64,000 nucleotides of DNA, taken from positions 1 through 64,000 of the forward strand of contig JAPJBO010000441.1 of the NCBI GenBank assembly GCA_030068145.1. The letters are read 5' to 3'. Within the stretch, counting starts at the first letter, position 1. Each line of letters opens with the position of its first letter. Made by a program: the position numbers and the translations under genes. The notes beneath the pieces were generated by a model. That model did not search any database, had not been told where the DNA came from, and was given only the letters and a program-made list of their open reading frames with translations. The DNA is from Diplonema papillatum. Lineage: Eukaryota; Euglenozoa; Diplonemea; Diplonemida; Diplonemidae. Positions 1 to 9,696 of this stretch are shown in pieces.

Positions 1-183
1 CCTCTGCGTGGTCTGCGCCAAAGGCATGCAGGTCGGACAAGCCAAGCGCTTTGCGCGCACGGCCCCTGCCAGGCTGCAATCTGTCACGCATGCTGGACTA
101 AGTCGCGGGCCACGCCGCCAACTTCATCTCCCTCGCCCGCGCAGGCGACCGCCGACGTCCCCCCCCCGGAGTCACAATGGTGA
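1..183 (+). CDS. LINE ORF1, C-terminal end (partial)
   Basis: Frame 1 is open from the first base to a TGA at 181-183, giving 60 residues. The segment holds a tight Cys/His cluster (LCAHGPCQAAICHACW) like a small zinc knuckle or the end of a PHD/RING-type finger, followed by a Ser/Thr/Pro-rich tail. ORF1 proteins of LINEs bind element RNA and often carry such fingers. The stop overlaps the ORF2 start: ATG at 177-179 and TGA at 181-183 share the string ATGGTGA, an arrangement typical of termination-reinitiation. The upstream part lies outside the window, so domain content beyond the knuckle is unknown. Confidence 0.6.
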   Translation, partial: PLRGLRQRHAGRTSQALCAHGPCQAAICHACWTKSRATPPTSSPSPAQATADVPPPESQW

Positions 184-3100
184 TCCACGCCAACGATTTG
201 TCCCCCCAGCCGACGAGAGAGTTCTATCTGGCCCTCGTAGCGTACGCGCTTCTCGTGACTCAAGGTATCGAACCCAACCCTGGCCCTCCACCAATTCGAA
301 TTGTGACTATAAATGTCACGTCCTTGATGAAGAACCTGTACCTCCTCATCTGCATAGCGGCGGACATCATCTGTGTTCAAGAAACGAAGTTGACGAGTGC
401 CGGGCAGAGAAGTATCCGGATGGCCCTGAAACAAGCCGGCGCCCTTGATGTATGGCAACCCTTCTTCGGCAGCTGCTGTGTTGGGCGGAAGTGCGGCAAC
501 AGCGTCCCATCCCAGGTTACAGGAGGTAGTGCAGGAGTCGCGATTTTCGTCAAGAAAGGCTTGCCTGCATGTATCGTCGAGCCTTTTGACGCAGCCGAGC
601 AACGTGCCTACGAATCGGCCCGCTTCTTGCATGTACGTGTCGCGACAGGTGTAGGTAAAGGAGCCGTACACGTGGTGTCATTGTACGGTCACTGTGGCAT
701 TTCCGAAAAACCCGAGCGGGAAAGGTTGATCGAGGGATCCCTGTGGGGATTGCGCCAGCGCTTGGGTGCTGTGCCCCTTGTCGCCGCCGGCGATTTCAAC
801 ACGACCCCCCTCGGTTCCCCGGCGCTCCGTTTCGCCTTGCGCAACGGCTGGTCGGACTCTGCCGAGCTGCAAGCTGAAGCCCTGGGAAGTCCTGCAGAGT
901 TTACATGTTACCACGGTCAGCCGTCACGCATCGACCTTCTTCTCACCAACGAAGTCGCTTCTGCCGCTCTCGGTCGCGTGGAGACTTTCGAAGCCGGCCT
1001 CCCTACGCACAAGGCGGTCCGAGCCACCTTTAATCTTGCAGTATTCCAACAACTGAACCCGGTACTCCGGTACCCCCGGGCAATTCCAAGCACCGGGCTG
1101 AGCGGCCTGGACGACCCGAATGCCCTCCGGAACGTCTCTGAGAAGTACCGCCTCGGGGACCCTTGCCCCCCCGGGCTCGAAGGTAGCCCCCGGGTGAACT
1201 TCCTCTGGCAACGGACTTCGCGAGCTGCGGAAGAGTACCTCATCCTCAAATCCGGAATCGAAGGCAACCTAACCGGGTACTGTGGCCGTGGCGTACGTCG
1301 GGAATTGAACTCTCAGCGAGTATCGGCGAGGCCGTCCCCTGAAGGTGCGGGAGCCGATACAGCTTCTTTGAAGAGAGCCAGGTGTCTCCTTGGGCGCATA
1401 CGGGAGTACGCAGCCGCCAGAGCCAAATGGGAAAGCACAATCGTCTCCCCTGGCCCTTTGCCCTTCCAGCTTGAGGGACAGTGGACGAAAATACGCTCCT
1501 TTCGAAGTTTCGTGTTGCAGCGCACGGATGGGAAGTGTGCTCTGCCACCCGAGCCGCCGTCAGCGAAAATCGGAAGAGGCCTCGCGTTTACCGTCTCAGG
1601 ACTGTGTCGTGACCTGGCGCATAGCACGCTAACTTCGAGATACCTGAAGAGCGCGAGGAGTCAGCGGGAGCTTCGCGACCCCCTGGGGAAGGAATCGTTC
1701 GCTTGGGTGAAGAAAGACGCGCCATCGGGGTTATCGTTTGTAACTGGGGCCGATGGGCGGCTCACTGCGAACTTGGCAGAAGTTGACGCGTTGGTGAGGA
1801 GGAGTTGGGATCCAGTGCTCCGCATGTACGCCGAGAAGAGGGAACCCGAGTTTGCCCCTTTCTTCCAGGAGTACAAAGACTTTATCACGCAACACCCATG
1901 CAATCTAAATCCGATCACGGCCGAGCGGCTTCGTCAGGTGGCGAAAAAGAAGAGCGTACAGACGTCTTGCGGTGTAGACGGCTGGCGCATGCGTGAAATC
2001 GCCGTTCTGCCGAATGCAATCCTGGAAAGCTTTGTCGTGGTGCTCAACGAGGTAGAGGAAACCGGCTTCTGGCCCGACGGAGTCCTGGACGCAATGGTCA
2101 CCTTAATTCCTAAAGGAGAAGGGAGTGATCCACTGAAGCTGCGTCCGATTACTGTCTCGAGCGTGGTATATCGACTCTGGGCTAGCGTGCGCCTACAGGA
2201 TGTCATGCTCTGGCAAGAGCTATGGATTCACGGGTCTCAACATGGTTTCCGGCACGGCCACTCCTGCGACGACGTGGTCATGGATATCGCCCTATCGATA
2301 GAGGAATCACTGACAAACGGTACACCCCTGTGCGGGGTCGCACTCGACTTTGCCAAGTGCTTTGACCGCGTCCCTCAGGCCCTGGTGCTCGACTTGATGG
2401 AGGCGCTTGGGCTTCACGAGCGTGTGCTGGCACCCTTACGCCACATATACAAGCACCTGAGGCGTCGCTTCCGGTACCCCTTGGGAGTCGGCGAGATGTT
2501 CACTGTCACCAACGGAATTCTCCAGGGCTGCCCGATATCAGTGGTCCTGATCAACGCGCTCCTCTCTGTTCTCTCGAAGGCCTTGGTCAGCCGAGCTCGG
2601 GTGAGTCCGAAGTCGTTCGCCGACGATCTGTACCTGCTGTCGCAACTTGCGAGGCTACTCCAAGAGGGAATTCGAACCACAGAGGTGTTCGACAGCCTGA
2701 CAGGCTTTGCCCTCAACGAGGACAAGTCGGTCTCCTTCTCGACGTCCCCAGAGCCTCCTCGCCTCGTGATCGGTCGCAAAATAATTCGATCGAGCAAAAT
2801 AGTGAAGGTTTTGGGTGTCCCCCTGGGCACAGAGGGACCCGTTGACAACCGCAGGGCCAACGCCACGGTCGAGGCCGCGGCCAGACTTGAGGCGGCGCCG
2901 CTCATGCATCGCACGAAGTTCCGCATAATGCAGACGATCGCAGCCTCCGCGTATTACGGGGCGGCCTACTGCACGAATACAACAGGTGGCTTCGTCAACA
3001 GCTCAACGCTCCGAACGGCACTCTCCGCTTGCGTGATCCCTCGATCTAACCGGGCGAAGAGCCCTCTTGCGGTTCTCTCCCTGGTTGCAAAAGCACACCT

Positions 3101-4556
3101 GTGTGATCCGGCATGCGCCTCAGGTTTCAGCTTATTCCGCACGTTCGTGAAACAATACGGGAAAGAGAGGTTTCGGGTGAGGATGGACGCTCTCCTTCGC
3201 GTGGGAGCCGACTCGTCTATCAAGGGTCCCGTAGGTCTTATGGCTAATCTTCTGCGGGAGATAAGATTCCTACGGGCCACGCAGCACAGCTTCCAGTCCC
3301 TGTCTTTCGACGGGACTCCCGTGTCGCTACTCGGTAAAGAAGCCCCACACCTCTTTCGTGAGGGCCTGCGTCTGCGCGCGTGGCGTTACTTGACCACACA
3401 GAGACAAGGATTTGACGGAATCGAAGGAGGGGTGGACGTACGTGCCATGAATCGGCTTTGGCTGAACCGCGCGACGGACCACAAATTGAGTTCCGCGATC
3501 AGTCGATGTATTGGGGGAGCGGTGTACTCACGGGAATGGTGCCGCAGGAAGTGGGGTTCGGGGAGCGGCGACTGCGAGTTCTGCGACAGCGGTGCGACGG
3601 GGACCCTGTGGCATTACTACTGGCAATGTCCGGGCCCAGGTTGTAGATGGAACGAGCTGCGATCCCGGTTTTGCATTGCTGAGGCGATGGTCCGGGACAT
3701 GCCCCAGTGCTTGTGCATTAGAGGGATACCCCCCTACGGGACCCCTCCTGACCTCCTGGAGAAGATCCAGAGGCTGATCGGTACGATCTCAATCGAGATG
3801 GCGCAGGCGCAGCGGAGCCTTGCGGCAACACGCCCTTGGGAACTCGCCTCAGGTGCGTCGACGAAATACGACGTACACTTAGCAACGGACAGTCGTAAGT
3901 TGCTTACGACCAACATCGGAACCCGCTTCGCAGCGACGTTGGTCTTCTGGCTGCGGAGTCTATCGTGGGTCAGCTCCAACCCTCTCCCGACGACAGGCGT
4001 GGAACTCGCGCTTGATTTTGAGGCATTTACGCGTTCGAAGCTCCCGGGGAGAACCTTCGCCGAGAAGGGGCTGCAAATTGGGTACCTTATGCGAGCCATC
4101 AACGACCTGTGCTGCGCCGACTCAGGAGTCGCCTCCTTCCCTGGGAAATGGCGGCAGGGGGTCTGTTCCCTCCGCTGTTTTGGTGCGCCGGCTATGCCGG
4201 GTTGTACCCACCGCCCACGCTTTGCGGCTGGACGGAAGACCGAGTGGATGTTGGGCAAGCTGGAAACAATTTGCGCCCGTAACAGCTGGAACGATGCCGT
4301 GCCTGAATATCCGCACGACGTACCCTATGTTCAGTGGGAGTTGAGATTCTCTGTCAAGATGCTAGCCCCCGTCATAGGGCGGGCTATTGCCAAAAGAAGG
4401 AGTGCCCGCGAAACAATGTGCCAACACACGCCTGCCAGGCGGTCTCGTCCGCCAGTCAGAACGCCCCCGGCTGCGCCACCATCGGTGCAACAATCATCTT
4501 TGACAGGGCCACGGCTCGCTCCGCGCCCACGGCGCAACGACTTGCGCCCGCCGTAG
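177..4556 (+). CDS. LINE ORF2: 2A-like leader, APE endonuclease, reverse transcriptase, zinc knuckle
   Basis: 1459 residues. ORF2 proteins nick target DNA and copy element RNA into it (target-primed reverse transcription). Residues 29-37 read QGIEPNPGP, a 2A-like ribosome-skipping motif, directly before the endonuclease. APE-type endonuclease marks follow in order: QETK (about 69-72), GDFN (about 205), RIDLLL (about 250) and a THKAV stretch in place of the usual SDH. The reverse transcriptase spans about 600-900: LIPKG, an LRPIT motif, DFAKCFDRV, the QGCPIS turn and the catalytic FADD with Asp816/Asp817. Near residue 1132 a C-x2-C-x9-H-x4-C knuckle appears. There is no RNase H domain. The start is ATG177; an in-frame TAA at 99-101 limits upstream extension. 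No frameshift or stop is seen, so the enzyme could be functional. Confidence 0.95.
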   Translation: MVIHANDLSPQPTREFYLALVAYALLVTQGIEPNPGPPPIRIVTINVTSLMKNLYLLICIAADIICVQETKLTSAGQRSIRMALKQAGALDVWQPFFGSCCVGRKCGNSVPSQVTGGSAGVAIFVKKGLPACIVEPFDAAEQRAYESARFLHVRVATGVGKGAVHVVSLYGHCGISEKPERERLIEGSLWGLRQRLGAVPLVAAGDFNTTPLGSPALRFALRNGWSDSAELQAEALGSPAEFTCYHGQPSRIDLLLTNEVASAALGRVETFEAGLPTHKAVRATFNLAVFQQLNPVLRYPRAIPSTGLSGLDDPNALRNVSEKYRLGDPCPPGLEGSPRVNFLWQRTSRAAEEYLILKSGIEGNLTGYCGRGVRRELNSQRVSARPSPEGAGADTASLKRARCLLGRIREYAAARAKWESTIVSPGPLPFQLEGQWTKIRSFRSFVLQRTDGKCALPPEPPSAKIGRGLAFTVSGLCRDLAHSTLTSRYLKSARSQRELRDPLGKESFAWVKKDAPSGLSFVTGADGRLTANLAEVDALVRRSWDPVLRMYAEKREPEFAPFFQEYKDFITQHPCNLNPITAERLRQVAKKKSVQTSCGVDGWRMREIAVLPNAILESFVVVLNEVEETGFWPDGVLDAMVTLIPKGEGSDPLKLRPITVSSVVYRLWASVRLQDVMLWQELWIHGSQHGFRHGHSCDDVVMDIALSIEESLTNGTPLCGVALDFAKCFDRVPQALVLDLMEALGLHERVLAPLRHIYKHLRRRFRYPLGVGEMFTVTNGILQGCPISVVLINALLSVLSKALVSRARVSPKSFADDLYLLSQLARLLQEGIRTTEVFDSLTGFALNEDKSVSFSTSPEPPRLVIGRKIIRSSKIVKVLGVPLGTEGPVDNRRANATVEAAARLEAAPLMHRTKFRIMQTIAASAYYGAAYCTNTTGGFVNSSTLRTALSACVIPRSNRAKSPLAVLSLVAKAHLCDPACASGFSLFRTFVKQYGKERFRVRMDALLRVGADSSIKGPVGLMANLLREIRFLRATQHSFQSLSFDGTPVSLLGKEAPHLFREGLRLRAWRYLTTQRQGFDGIEGGVDVRAMNRLWLNRATDHKLSSAISRCIGGAVYSREWCRRKWGSGSGDCEFCDSGATGTLWHYYWQCPGPGCRWNELRSRFCIAEAMVRDMPQCLCIRGIPPYGTPPDLLEKIQRLIGTISIEMAQAQRSLAATRPWELASGASTKYDVHLATDSRKLLTTNIGTRFAATLVFWLRSLSWVSSNPLPTTGVELALDFEAFTRSKLPGRTFAEKGLQIGYLMRAINDLCCADSGVASFPGKWRQGVCSLRCFGAPAMPGCTHRPRFAAGRKTEWMLGKLETICARNSWNDAVPEYPHDVPYVQWELRFSVKMLAPVIGRAIAKRRSARETMCQHTPARRSRPPVRTPPAAPPSVQQSSLTGPRLAPRPRRNDLRPP
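261..287 (+). other. 2A-like translational recoding motif at ORF2 N terminus
   Basis: Codons 29-37 encode QGIEPNPGP. The canonical 2A core is D(V/I)ExNPG|P; here the Asp is Gly while I-E-x-N-P-G-P is complete. A hydrophobic run (YLALVAYALLV) precedes it, as in known 2A peptides. Skipping would release a 36-residue leader and start the endonuclease-RT at Pro37. 2A motifs at this position are known in trypanosome and animal LINEs; activity of the Asp-to-Gly form is uncertain. Confidence 0.7.
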
Positions 4557-4682
4557 TAGTACGGGATAGTAGTGGGGCGACCGGATACTCCTCGGAGAGA
4601 TGGTCCCTGCACACTAACTCGTCTCTCTCTCTCTCTCTCTCCTTCTTGCTCGTACTCTCACGGTGTACAGGACTTTTCTTTT

Positions 4683-4847
4683 AGCCCATGCAATGTGTGA
4701 GGAAACTGAACCGCCCAAGTAGGACCTTCTGATCATGATCATTTGCCAAATTTGCCACCTGAAACCACGTCCAGGATTTGGGCTCAGGGTAGTGCGGTCA
4801 ACGAAAACTCTAGTTTCCCTTTTCTACTTTCTCCTACTCTCGCGGGG
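4683..4847 (+). repeat. Dispersed repeat, inverted copy at 41363-41525
   Basis: About 165 bp, from the ATGCAATGTGTGAGGAAACT stretch to the tract ending TTTCTCCTACTCTCGCGG, recurs nearly unchanged on the minus strand at 41363-41525. The copies diverge abruptly on both sides. It may be a short element or host sequence around the LINE insertion point. Confidence 0.75.
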
Positions 4848-4905
4848 TTTACCAAAATTTCGTGTGGTCGGAAAGTAGGGACCCACCATCCAACACACGC
4901 TGCAG

Positions 4906-6830
4906 GAAGCTGCGTGGAAGAGCCGCGCCGACGCGGCAGAAGGCAACTTCACGAAGACGAGCGAAGAGCTCACCCACCTCCGCGAGGAGCGCGACGACGC
5001 CTTCCGCAAGCTCCGGTCAACCGAAGACGAGCGGGCGCACGCGGTGGACGCGGCGGCGGCCGCCGCCGCGTCCGCCGCCGCCTCCGCGGCGGCGGCCGCC
5101 GCAGCAGAGCGCGCGCGACAGCAGCCGGCGGCGCCGGCCCGCGACGCCGACACGACCGCCCTCGGCGCGAGCCTCAGCGGCCTGCGGCCGCGGCCGGCCG
5201 TCCGGCTGCGGTGGGTCGGCGGCGCCGTGGCGGCGGAGGTGCTGCCGTCGGCGCCCCGCTACAACCGGGGCGTCGCCGCCGCGTTGCAGGCGGCGGCGCC
5301 GAAGGCCGTCAACGCTCTGCGCGCGTGCCTCGCGCACTCCGCGGACCAACCTGGCATCCCCGCGTCCAAGCTCAGCTCCCTCCCGAAGCCGGCGCCCTTC
5401 CCCGAAGGTGACCTCGGCGCGAATTCGGCGTGGGACGTGCTCAGCGCGGAGGTGTCCAGCGGCGCGTCCGACCTTCCGTGCCTGTACGCCGGGGCGCTGT
5501 ACCCCCTGGTGGTGTGCTTCGCGATCGCGAAGGACGCCGAAAAGGCGCGCAGCGACGCCGTCGGCGCGTGGAAAGCAGAGCAGGACTCCGCCCGGAAGCA
5601 CTCTCCGCTGGCCGGGCAGAAGTCCTCAGCCTCCTTCTCCCCAGTCGTCTCCGGGCCCACGTCCTTGGAGCACATGGCGGCGGCCACGGCCGCGAAGGCG
5701 GAGGCTTTGCTGCCGGCGGTGCTTGCGGCGGTCCGGGTGCTGCTCGCCCTCTCCCGCCTCGAGGCCCCCGGCGCCCAGCTCCAAAACCTGGCCGCCGCCG
5801 CCTTCGCCGACGAAGAAGAAGGCAGCCCGCCCGCCCCCAACAACCCGGACCCCCAGCAGCAAGCCGTGTACTGCACGTCGCCCCTCCTCCTCGATAGCCC
5901 CGGCGGGGGCGGCGGCGCCGCCCACGCGACCATCGCCCGCCCCCTCCACCGCTGGCTCGTCGGCACGTCAGGGGTCCTGTCCCTTCCCCTCCCGAATCTC
6001 GCGGCGGGTGCTGCTGCTGCTGCTGCTGCTGCTGCTGCAGCAGCAGCAGCAGCAGCAGCAGCAGCACCCCCCGAAGGTCAACCTACGCGGGAAGGAGTGC
6101 CACCGGGGGGGTTCGCGGGGGGGCACGGCCTGTGGGAGGCGGTGGCGTGCCTGCCGGTGGGCGATGGGGGGCCGCCGCCGCAGCGGGGGGTGGTCGGCGC
6201 GTACTACCTGAGCACGTGCCGCGCGACCTGCGGCGCCGTGCGCGGGTCTCTGGCGGGGTTGATCACCGGAGTCTTCGAGTTCCTGCGGGCCGCGGCGGCG
6301 CCAGGCGCGGAGGAGGCCGCCGTAGGGCTGCTGGCAGTGCTCGAAGCGGTCGTGTCAACCGACTGCCCCGCCGCGTCGAGCCCCGGGGGGCTGCTCCGGA
6401 CGGCGTGCGCGGCGTGGCTGCTGAAACGGCCGCTGCACGTGGGGAACCCTGAGGACGACCGGAAGCCAGGCGGTTCCCCGTCTTCGCCGGCTGCCTCCCA
6501 AGGGCGGACGGGCGGGCCTTCCGGCGGCCCGTTAGGGTCGGACGAGCGGAAGCCGTCGTCGGTGGGCGTGCACGTGGCGGCGATCAACTGCGAGATAGCG
6601 CTGCTGGCGTGCTACGCGGGCTTGCCGAAGGCGGCGCCGCCGGCGGCGGTCGCGCGGCTCGACGCAGTGTTCGCGGCGGGCGCGGCGCCGGGGCCGCCGC
6701 GGGAGCACGGCGGCGGGTTCCCGCAGCCGTTCTCCGCGGCGCTGAACGCCGACGGCAACGTGCAGGCGGCGCTGCTCGACGACGCGGCGCGCCTGGTGCT
6801 GCGGGTATGCAACGCTATTCTAATGAACGG
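4906..6830 (+). CDS. Gene A, penultimate exon: coiled-coil, Ala-rich helical protein
   Basis: An internal exon read from an acceptor (CTGCAG, ending 4905) to a donor GTAACA at 6831, ending in phase 2. It encodes about 641 residues. The first about 45 residues are a charged coiled coil (EELTHLREERDDAFRKLR), followed by a long Ala tract and then leucine/alanine-rich predicted helices interrupted by Pro/Gly-rich loops, resembling an alpha-solenoid scaffold. A poly-Ala run at 6007-6066 is encoded by a CTG/CAG palindrome. The reading frame continues across the splice into the exon at 9697: the split codon GG|A gives Gly and the helix runs on. A donor GTATGC at 6805 (phase 0) is a weaker alternative, because the next exon would then be out of frame. 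Earlier exons lie left of the window or beyond the LINE. I do not recognise the family. Confidence 0.65.
6006..6069. repeat. Perfect 64-bp CTG/CAG palindrome inside coding sequence
   Basis: (CTG)n switches at a central CTGCAG to (CAG)n, with GGG and CCC at the ends. Both 32-bp arms are exactly complementary about the axis 6037/6038. In frame it reads Gly-(Ala)n-Pro, with GCT codons in the left arm and GCA in the right. Confidence 0.95.
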
Positions 6831-6974
6831 GTAACAAAGAACGAAAAACTACGTACAAATATGTCAGTAAAGACATGGAAAACACAGCTGCAAAAAAGAA
6901 AAGAACACCAACCCGCCTTGACCGTCGATATAGACACAAAACACGGTTCCTGAAACTGCACTCGAATGACCTGT

Positions 6975-7085
6975 GCATCGCCGTCTGTCAGGTCCATCCC
7001 TATCCCCTGGAATTGCATCGAATTGCCTGGAGCTGTTTTCGTCGGTCTATCACGGTCTATCAGGGGACGGAACGGCTTAGTTATG
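6975..7085 (+). repeat. Dispersed family A, partial copy
   Basis: Carries the GGTCCATCCCTATCCCCTGG ... GGTCTATCACGGTCTATCAG signature. Fuller copies are at 31080-31252, 47552-47706 and 52608-52785, and a variant at 7735-7910. The full unit looks like two related halves, each with the phrase CTGCATCGAATTGCC or a close variant, so it may be a dimeric SINE-like element. Confidence 0.75.
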
Positions 7086-7494
7086 CTCGGAAAACGTGGG
7101 CGGACCTTATTCTACTTGTAGCCGATTTTCGGGGGGTAACAAGAGCCCGAAATTCCGGGAAAATCCGGTGAATAAAAGAAGCTTTTATTCCCCACCCGGC
7201 CGAGCTGAAGTGGGCAGTCTCGTGATTACCCTCCGAGGGGCGGCAGCCTCAGCCCTCAAGCTTCTCTTACCTCGGGGTCCACGTAAGACCCTCGCTTCCA
7301 CTCACACACAGGTACAAAATTCGGCAGCGACAGTTGACAACGGGATCATAGAACTGGGCAAGGGCCTCAACGACAGCTGGATCGCAAGGACCTCCTGTAC
7401 AAGCACGCCGGAACCGGAAATTAAGCTGGATAGACGGTGTGTTTGCTGTGTGTGACCAAACGAGAAAATAAACGTAATATTATATGTGGGGTGT

Positions 7495-7690
7495 AATTAC
7501 CTTATATCCCTAGGGTTGAAAAGGTTTTCCCTTATATCCCTAATGTGTTCTCGTATATCCCTAATGTTTTCTCTTATATCCCTAATAGGTTCTCTTACAT
7601 CCCTAGTTGTTTTCTGTTTTTTCCCTAGCTATTTTCCCTTATATCCCTAGTTAGGGATAAAAGGGAAAATAGCTAGGGATATAAGAGAAA
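7495..7690. repeat. TTATATCCCT array ending in a hairpin
   Basis: About eight degenerate copies of a short unit built on CTTATATCCCTA, then an inverted copy. Perfect 18-bp arms CCCTAGCTATTTTCCCTT (7623-7640) and its complement (7661-7678) enclose a 20-bp spacer. The related string CCCTTATATCCC recurs in gene D intron 2 at 35660-35790 and 38030-38175. Confidence 0.8.
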
Positions 7691-7734
7691 GTCGAAAATA
7701 CCTTAGGGCCAAAGAAGAAATCTGCCTATATGTG

Positions 7735-7910
7735 GAGGATCAAGTCGGTCCCTTTCTATCCCCTGGAACTGCATCGAATTGCCTGCCGCTGTTTATCACG
7801 GTGCACCACGTTCTATCAGGCCCATCCTCATCCCCAGTACGTCCAGGGAGCTGTATCTGCATACAGCTCCCTTGGAGCTGTTTTCGTCAGTCTATGACGG
7901 TCACGTGCGA
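7735..7910 (+). repeat. Dispersed family A, variant copy
   Basis: Shares the phrases CTGGAACTGCATCGAATTGC, CTGCCGCTGTTTATCACGGT and GGAGCTGTTTTCGTC with the copies at 31080, 47552 and 52608, but with rearranged middle sequence. Confidence 0.65.
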
Positions 7911-8067
7911 AGAGGTAGCCGCGATGCCGGCAATGCGAGATTATCGTAACCGATTTTTTTGTGTTAACAATGCATTGTTGGTACTAAAAAAATAGTAGTT
8001 GGCAGCGTACTAAAAGCAACTTACCAAATCAGGTGAAAAGCCGCTAATGCGCACAAACAAACGGAAG

Positions 8068-8286
8068 CGCCATACTAATTTTTTCCATTCTAACCCAAAC
8101 TAACCCAAACACCGTCACCAGCAAGAAAGGCATCAGCGCCGATGAAGCGAAGACGAGAGATGACGACCCCCCAACGGAAGAAGAAGTGCCCAGCGCCGCC
8201 GGTGAAAGCGAAGGCATAGGCCGCAGAAGCATGCAAACCGGCAAGGAAGGGAAGAGTCGCAAAGCGACCGCGCGAAGACGATGATT
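8068..8286 (+). other. Coding-like charged stretch inside the intron
   Basis: One frame is open to a TGA at about 8284 and gives an acidic-to-basic peptide (SADEAKTRDDDPPTEEEV, later KEGKSRKATARRR). A second frame has an ATG at 8141 with basic KRRRE and RKKK clusters. No splice sites convince me. It could be a cryptic or alternative exon or a relic. Confidence 0.2.
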
Positions 8287-8894
8287 CGAATGAGTGCAAA
8301 CGCCAGAAGCACGACACGGTACGATCGAAGAGGTAGTCATCCAGTGGCGAATGCAGGCCATCGCTACAGATATTCTGCATTCTAACCTCAACTAATCCGA
8401 GGGGACGGACCGGCTAGGTAGGATGACATCATGAAGAGGTTTGGGCAGGATGATGCTGGCAAAGTATGATGCTGTGCATGTGCGGGGAATGCTAATCAGG
8501 CCATTACACAGAGAGAGCTTTGCGAAACCGCATGCTAAGAACATTGAACACCGCGTCTTGATGATAGCAGAAGTCTTCAGCTGAATACCGGGATGCGAAG
8601 CTGCAAACCGCCCACGCGCTATCGGTTCCCCGGAGGATCCCGCCCCGCCCTCCCTTCAGAAAGAATTCGCAGGGCTCAAAAACAGCGTGTCGGAAGCTCA
8701 AACCGACTGGTGAAAATGACCAGTGGCCTATAATGCGCTTCAGACCATACACCACACACACGTTCCGGTTCAGCCACGGCCTTCAGCGCACCCACATACG
8801 CACCGGGGTAGCATTGAGTTCTTTTGAGTACACGAACCACATGGATTAGCATGCACAGGGGGTAGCAGTCGTCAGCATTGCAGAATGCCTGGCG

Positions 8895-9065
8895 ACAAAT
8901 GAATGGCGCCACCTCCCCGTGCGAGCGGGTCTCGGAGCCGGACTCAAAACCGTGATCCAGGTGGCGACTGCCGACCAGGACAGCTGTCAGGCCGAGCTCA
9001 TTGCAGAGAGAGCTTGCCACACCCTCTGGTGAGATGTGTCACCTGTGTAAAGACATTCAGCTGCT
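8895..9065 (+). repeat. Dispersed repeat shared with the foldback element core
   Basis: GTGAGCGGGTCTCGG-type sequence through AAAGACATTCAG aligns with 39920-40080 in the spacer of the foldback element, with scattered substitutions. It is either a capture by the foldback or a solo derivative of it. Confidence 0.7.
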
Positions 9066-9267
9066 GTACGGGCCGAAACCCCCGTGCAGCTAACACCGCA
9101 AGATGAAAACAGAAGTCTTGAGCCGAGTGCCGGATGGAGAAGCCCACGCCCTATCCGCTGGGGGTCCTGCCGCACCCAACCTTCTGACAAGACCCAAAAG
9201 CAGCGTGTCAGAAACTCAAAAACTGGTGAAAGTGACAAGTGGGCTATACTTCGATTCAGCCGTCGGG

Positions 9268-9420
9268 CTGTTTTTTTTGTGGCTGCGTTTTGGAGTTCTG
9301 AAGTAGTTCCCAGGAATTGCCTTGTGGTGATTTCGCCTTGTTTTCGCAGAATGCGTTTTGGAGTTCTGAACTAGTTCCCAGGAATTGCCTTGTGGTAATT
9401 TCGCCTTGTTTTCGCATTCT
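9268..9420 (+). repeat. Tandem pair, about 70-bp unit
   Basis: Two adjacent copies of a unit running from GCGTTTTGGAGTTCTGAA through TTTCGCCTTGTTTTCGCA, differing at a few bases. Confidence 0.8.
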
Positions 9421-9696
9421 GCAGCCACCATCTCAACCTAAACGAGCATTCGACTACTTCTTCTGGAATTTCGGAGCGTTTTTCTTCTTTTTTTAGGGCC
9501 ACCCGAGTGGTAGATTCCGGGTTTTTGGACCCTCGTTCGTTGTGTCTAAATGTAAATTTGCCAAGAACAAAAAATGATCGATGGCAGCGTACTATCCTCA
9601 CTCCCGTTGGATGAACAAAACAGGTTGAAGGAAGTGCGCACAAACCAATTCAAAATCACCCACTTGAAGCCCCGAACTTCAACCGCACCCGCACAG

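Larger units (their letters stand above)
1..4682 (+). mobile_element. Non-LTR retrotransposon (LINE), 5' end cut by window
   Basis: A LINE in plus orientation. The window opens inside ORF1, whose stop overlaps the ORF2 start; ORF2 is uninterrupted and ends at 4556. A short 3' region follows, with a (CT)n run at 4622-4641. The right end is placed near 4682 because sequence from about 4683 onward recurs without the LINE, in inverted orientation, at 41363-41525. Two overlapping ORFs with an APE-type endonuclease and a C-terminal Cys-His knuckle place it in the APE-bearing LINEs; the exact clade cannot be set by eye. The intact 1459-codon ORF2 suggests a young, possibly active copy. It lies upstream of the first visible exon of gene A, so it probably sits in a gene A intron. 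Confidence 0.85.
6831..9696 (+). other. Gene A intron, packed with repeats
   Basis: A 2.9-kb intron (donor GTAACA, acceptor CGCACAG). Contents: dimeric repeat family copies at 6975-7085 and 7735-7910; a TTATATCCCT array at 7495-7690; a block at 7953-8056 shared with the gene D intron at 46911-47010; a small coding-like stretch at 8068-8286; a block at 8895-9065 shared with the centre of the foldback element at 39.9-40.1 kb; a tandem pair at 9268-9420; and a block at 9550-9640 shared with 34925-34985 and 58665-58745. Confidence 0.6.

Noticed and set aside
4862..6211. Arg/Pro-rich 449-codon plus-strand ORF overlapping gene A
   Set aside because: Off-frame reading of GC-rich sequence; the helical frame has splice sites at both ends.
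6805..6810. GTATGC as the gene A donor
   Set aside because: It matches the consensus but leaves phase 0, which puts the 9697 exon out of frame; GTAACA at 6831 preserves the frame and the helix.
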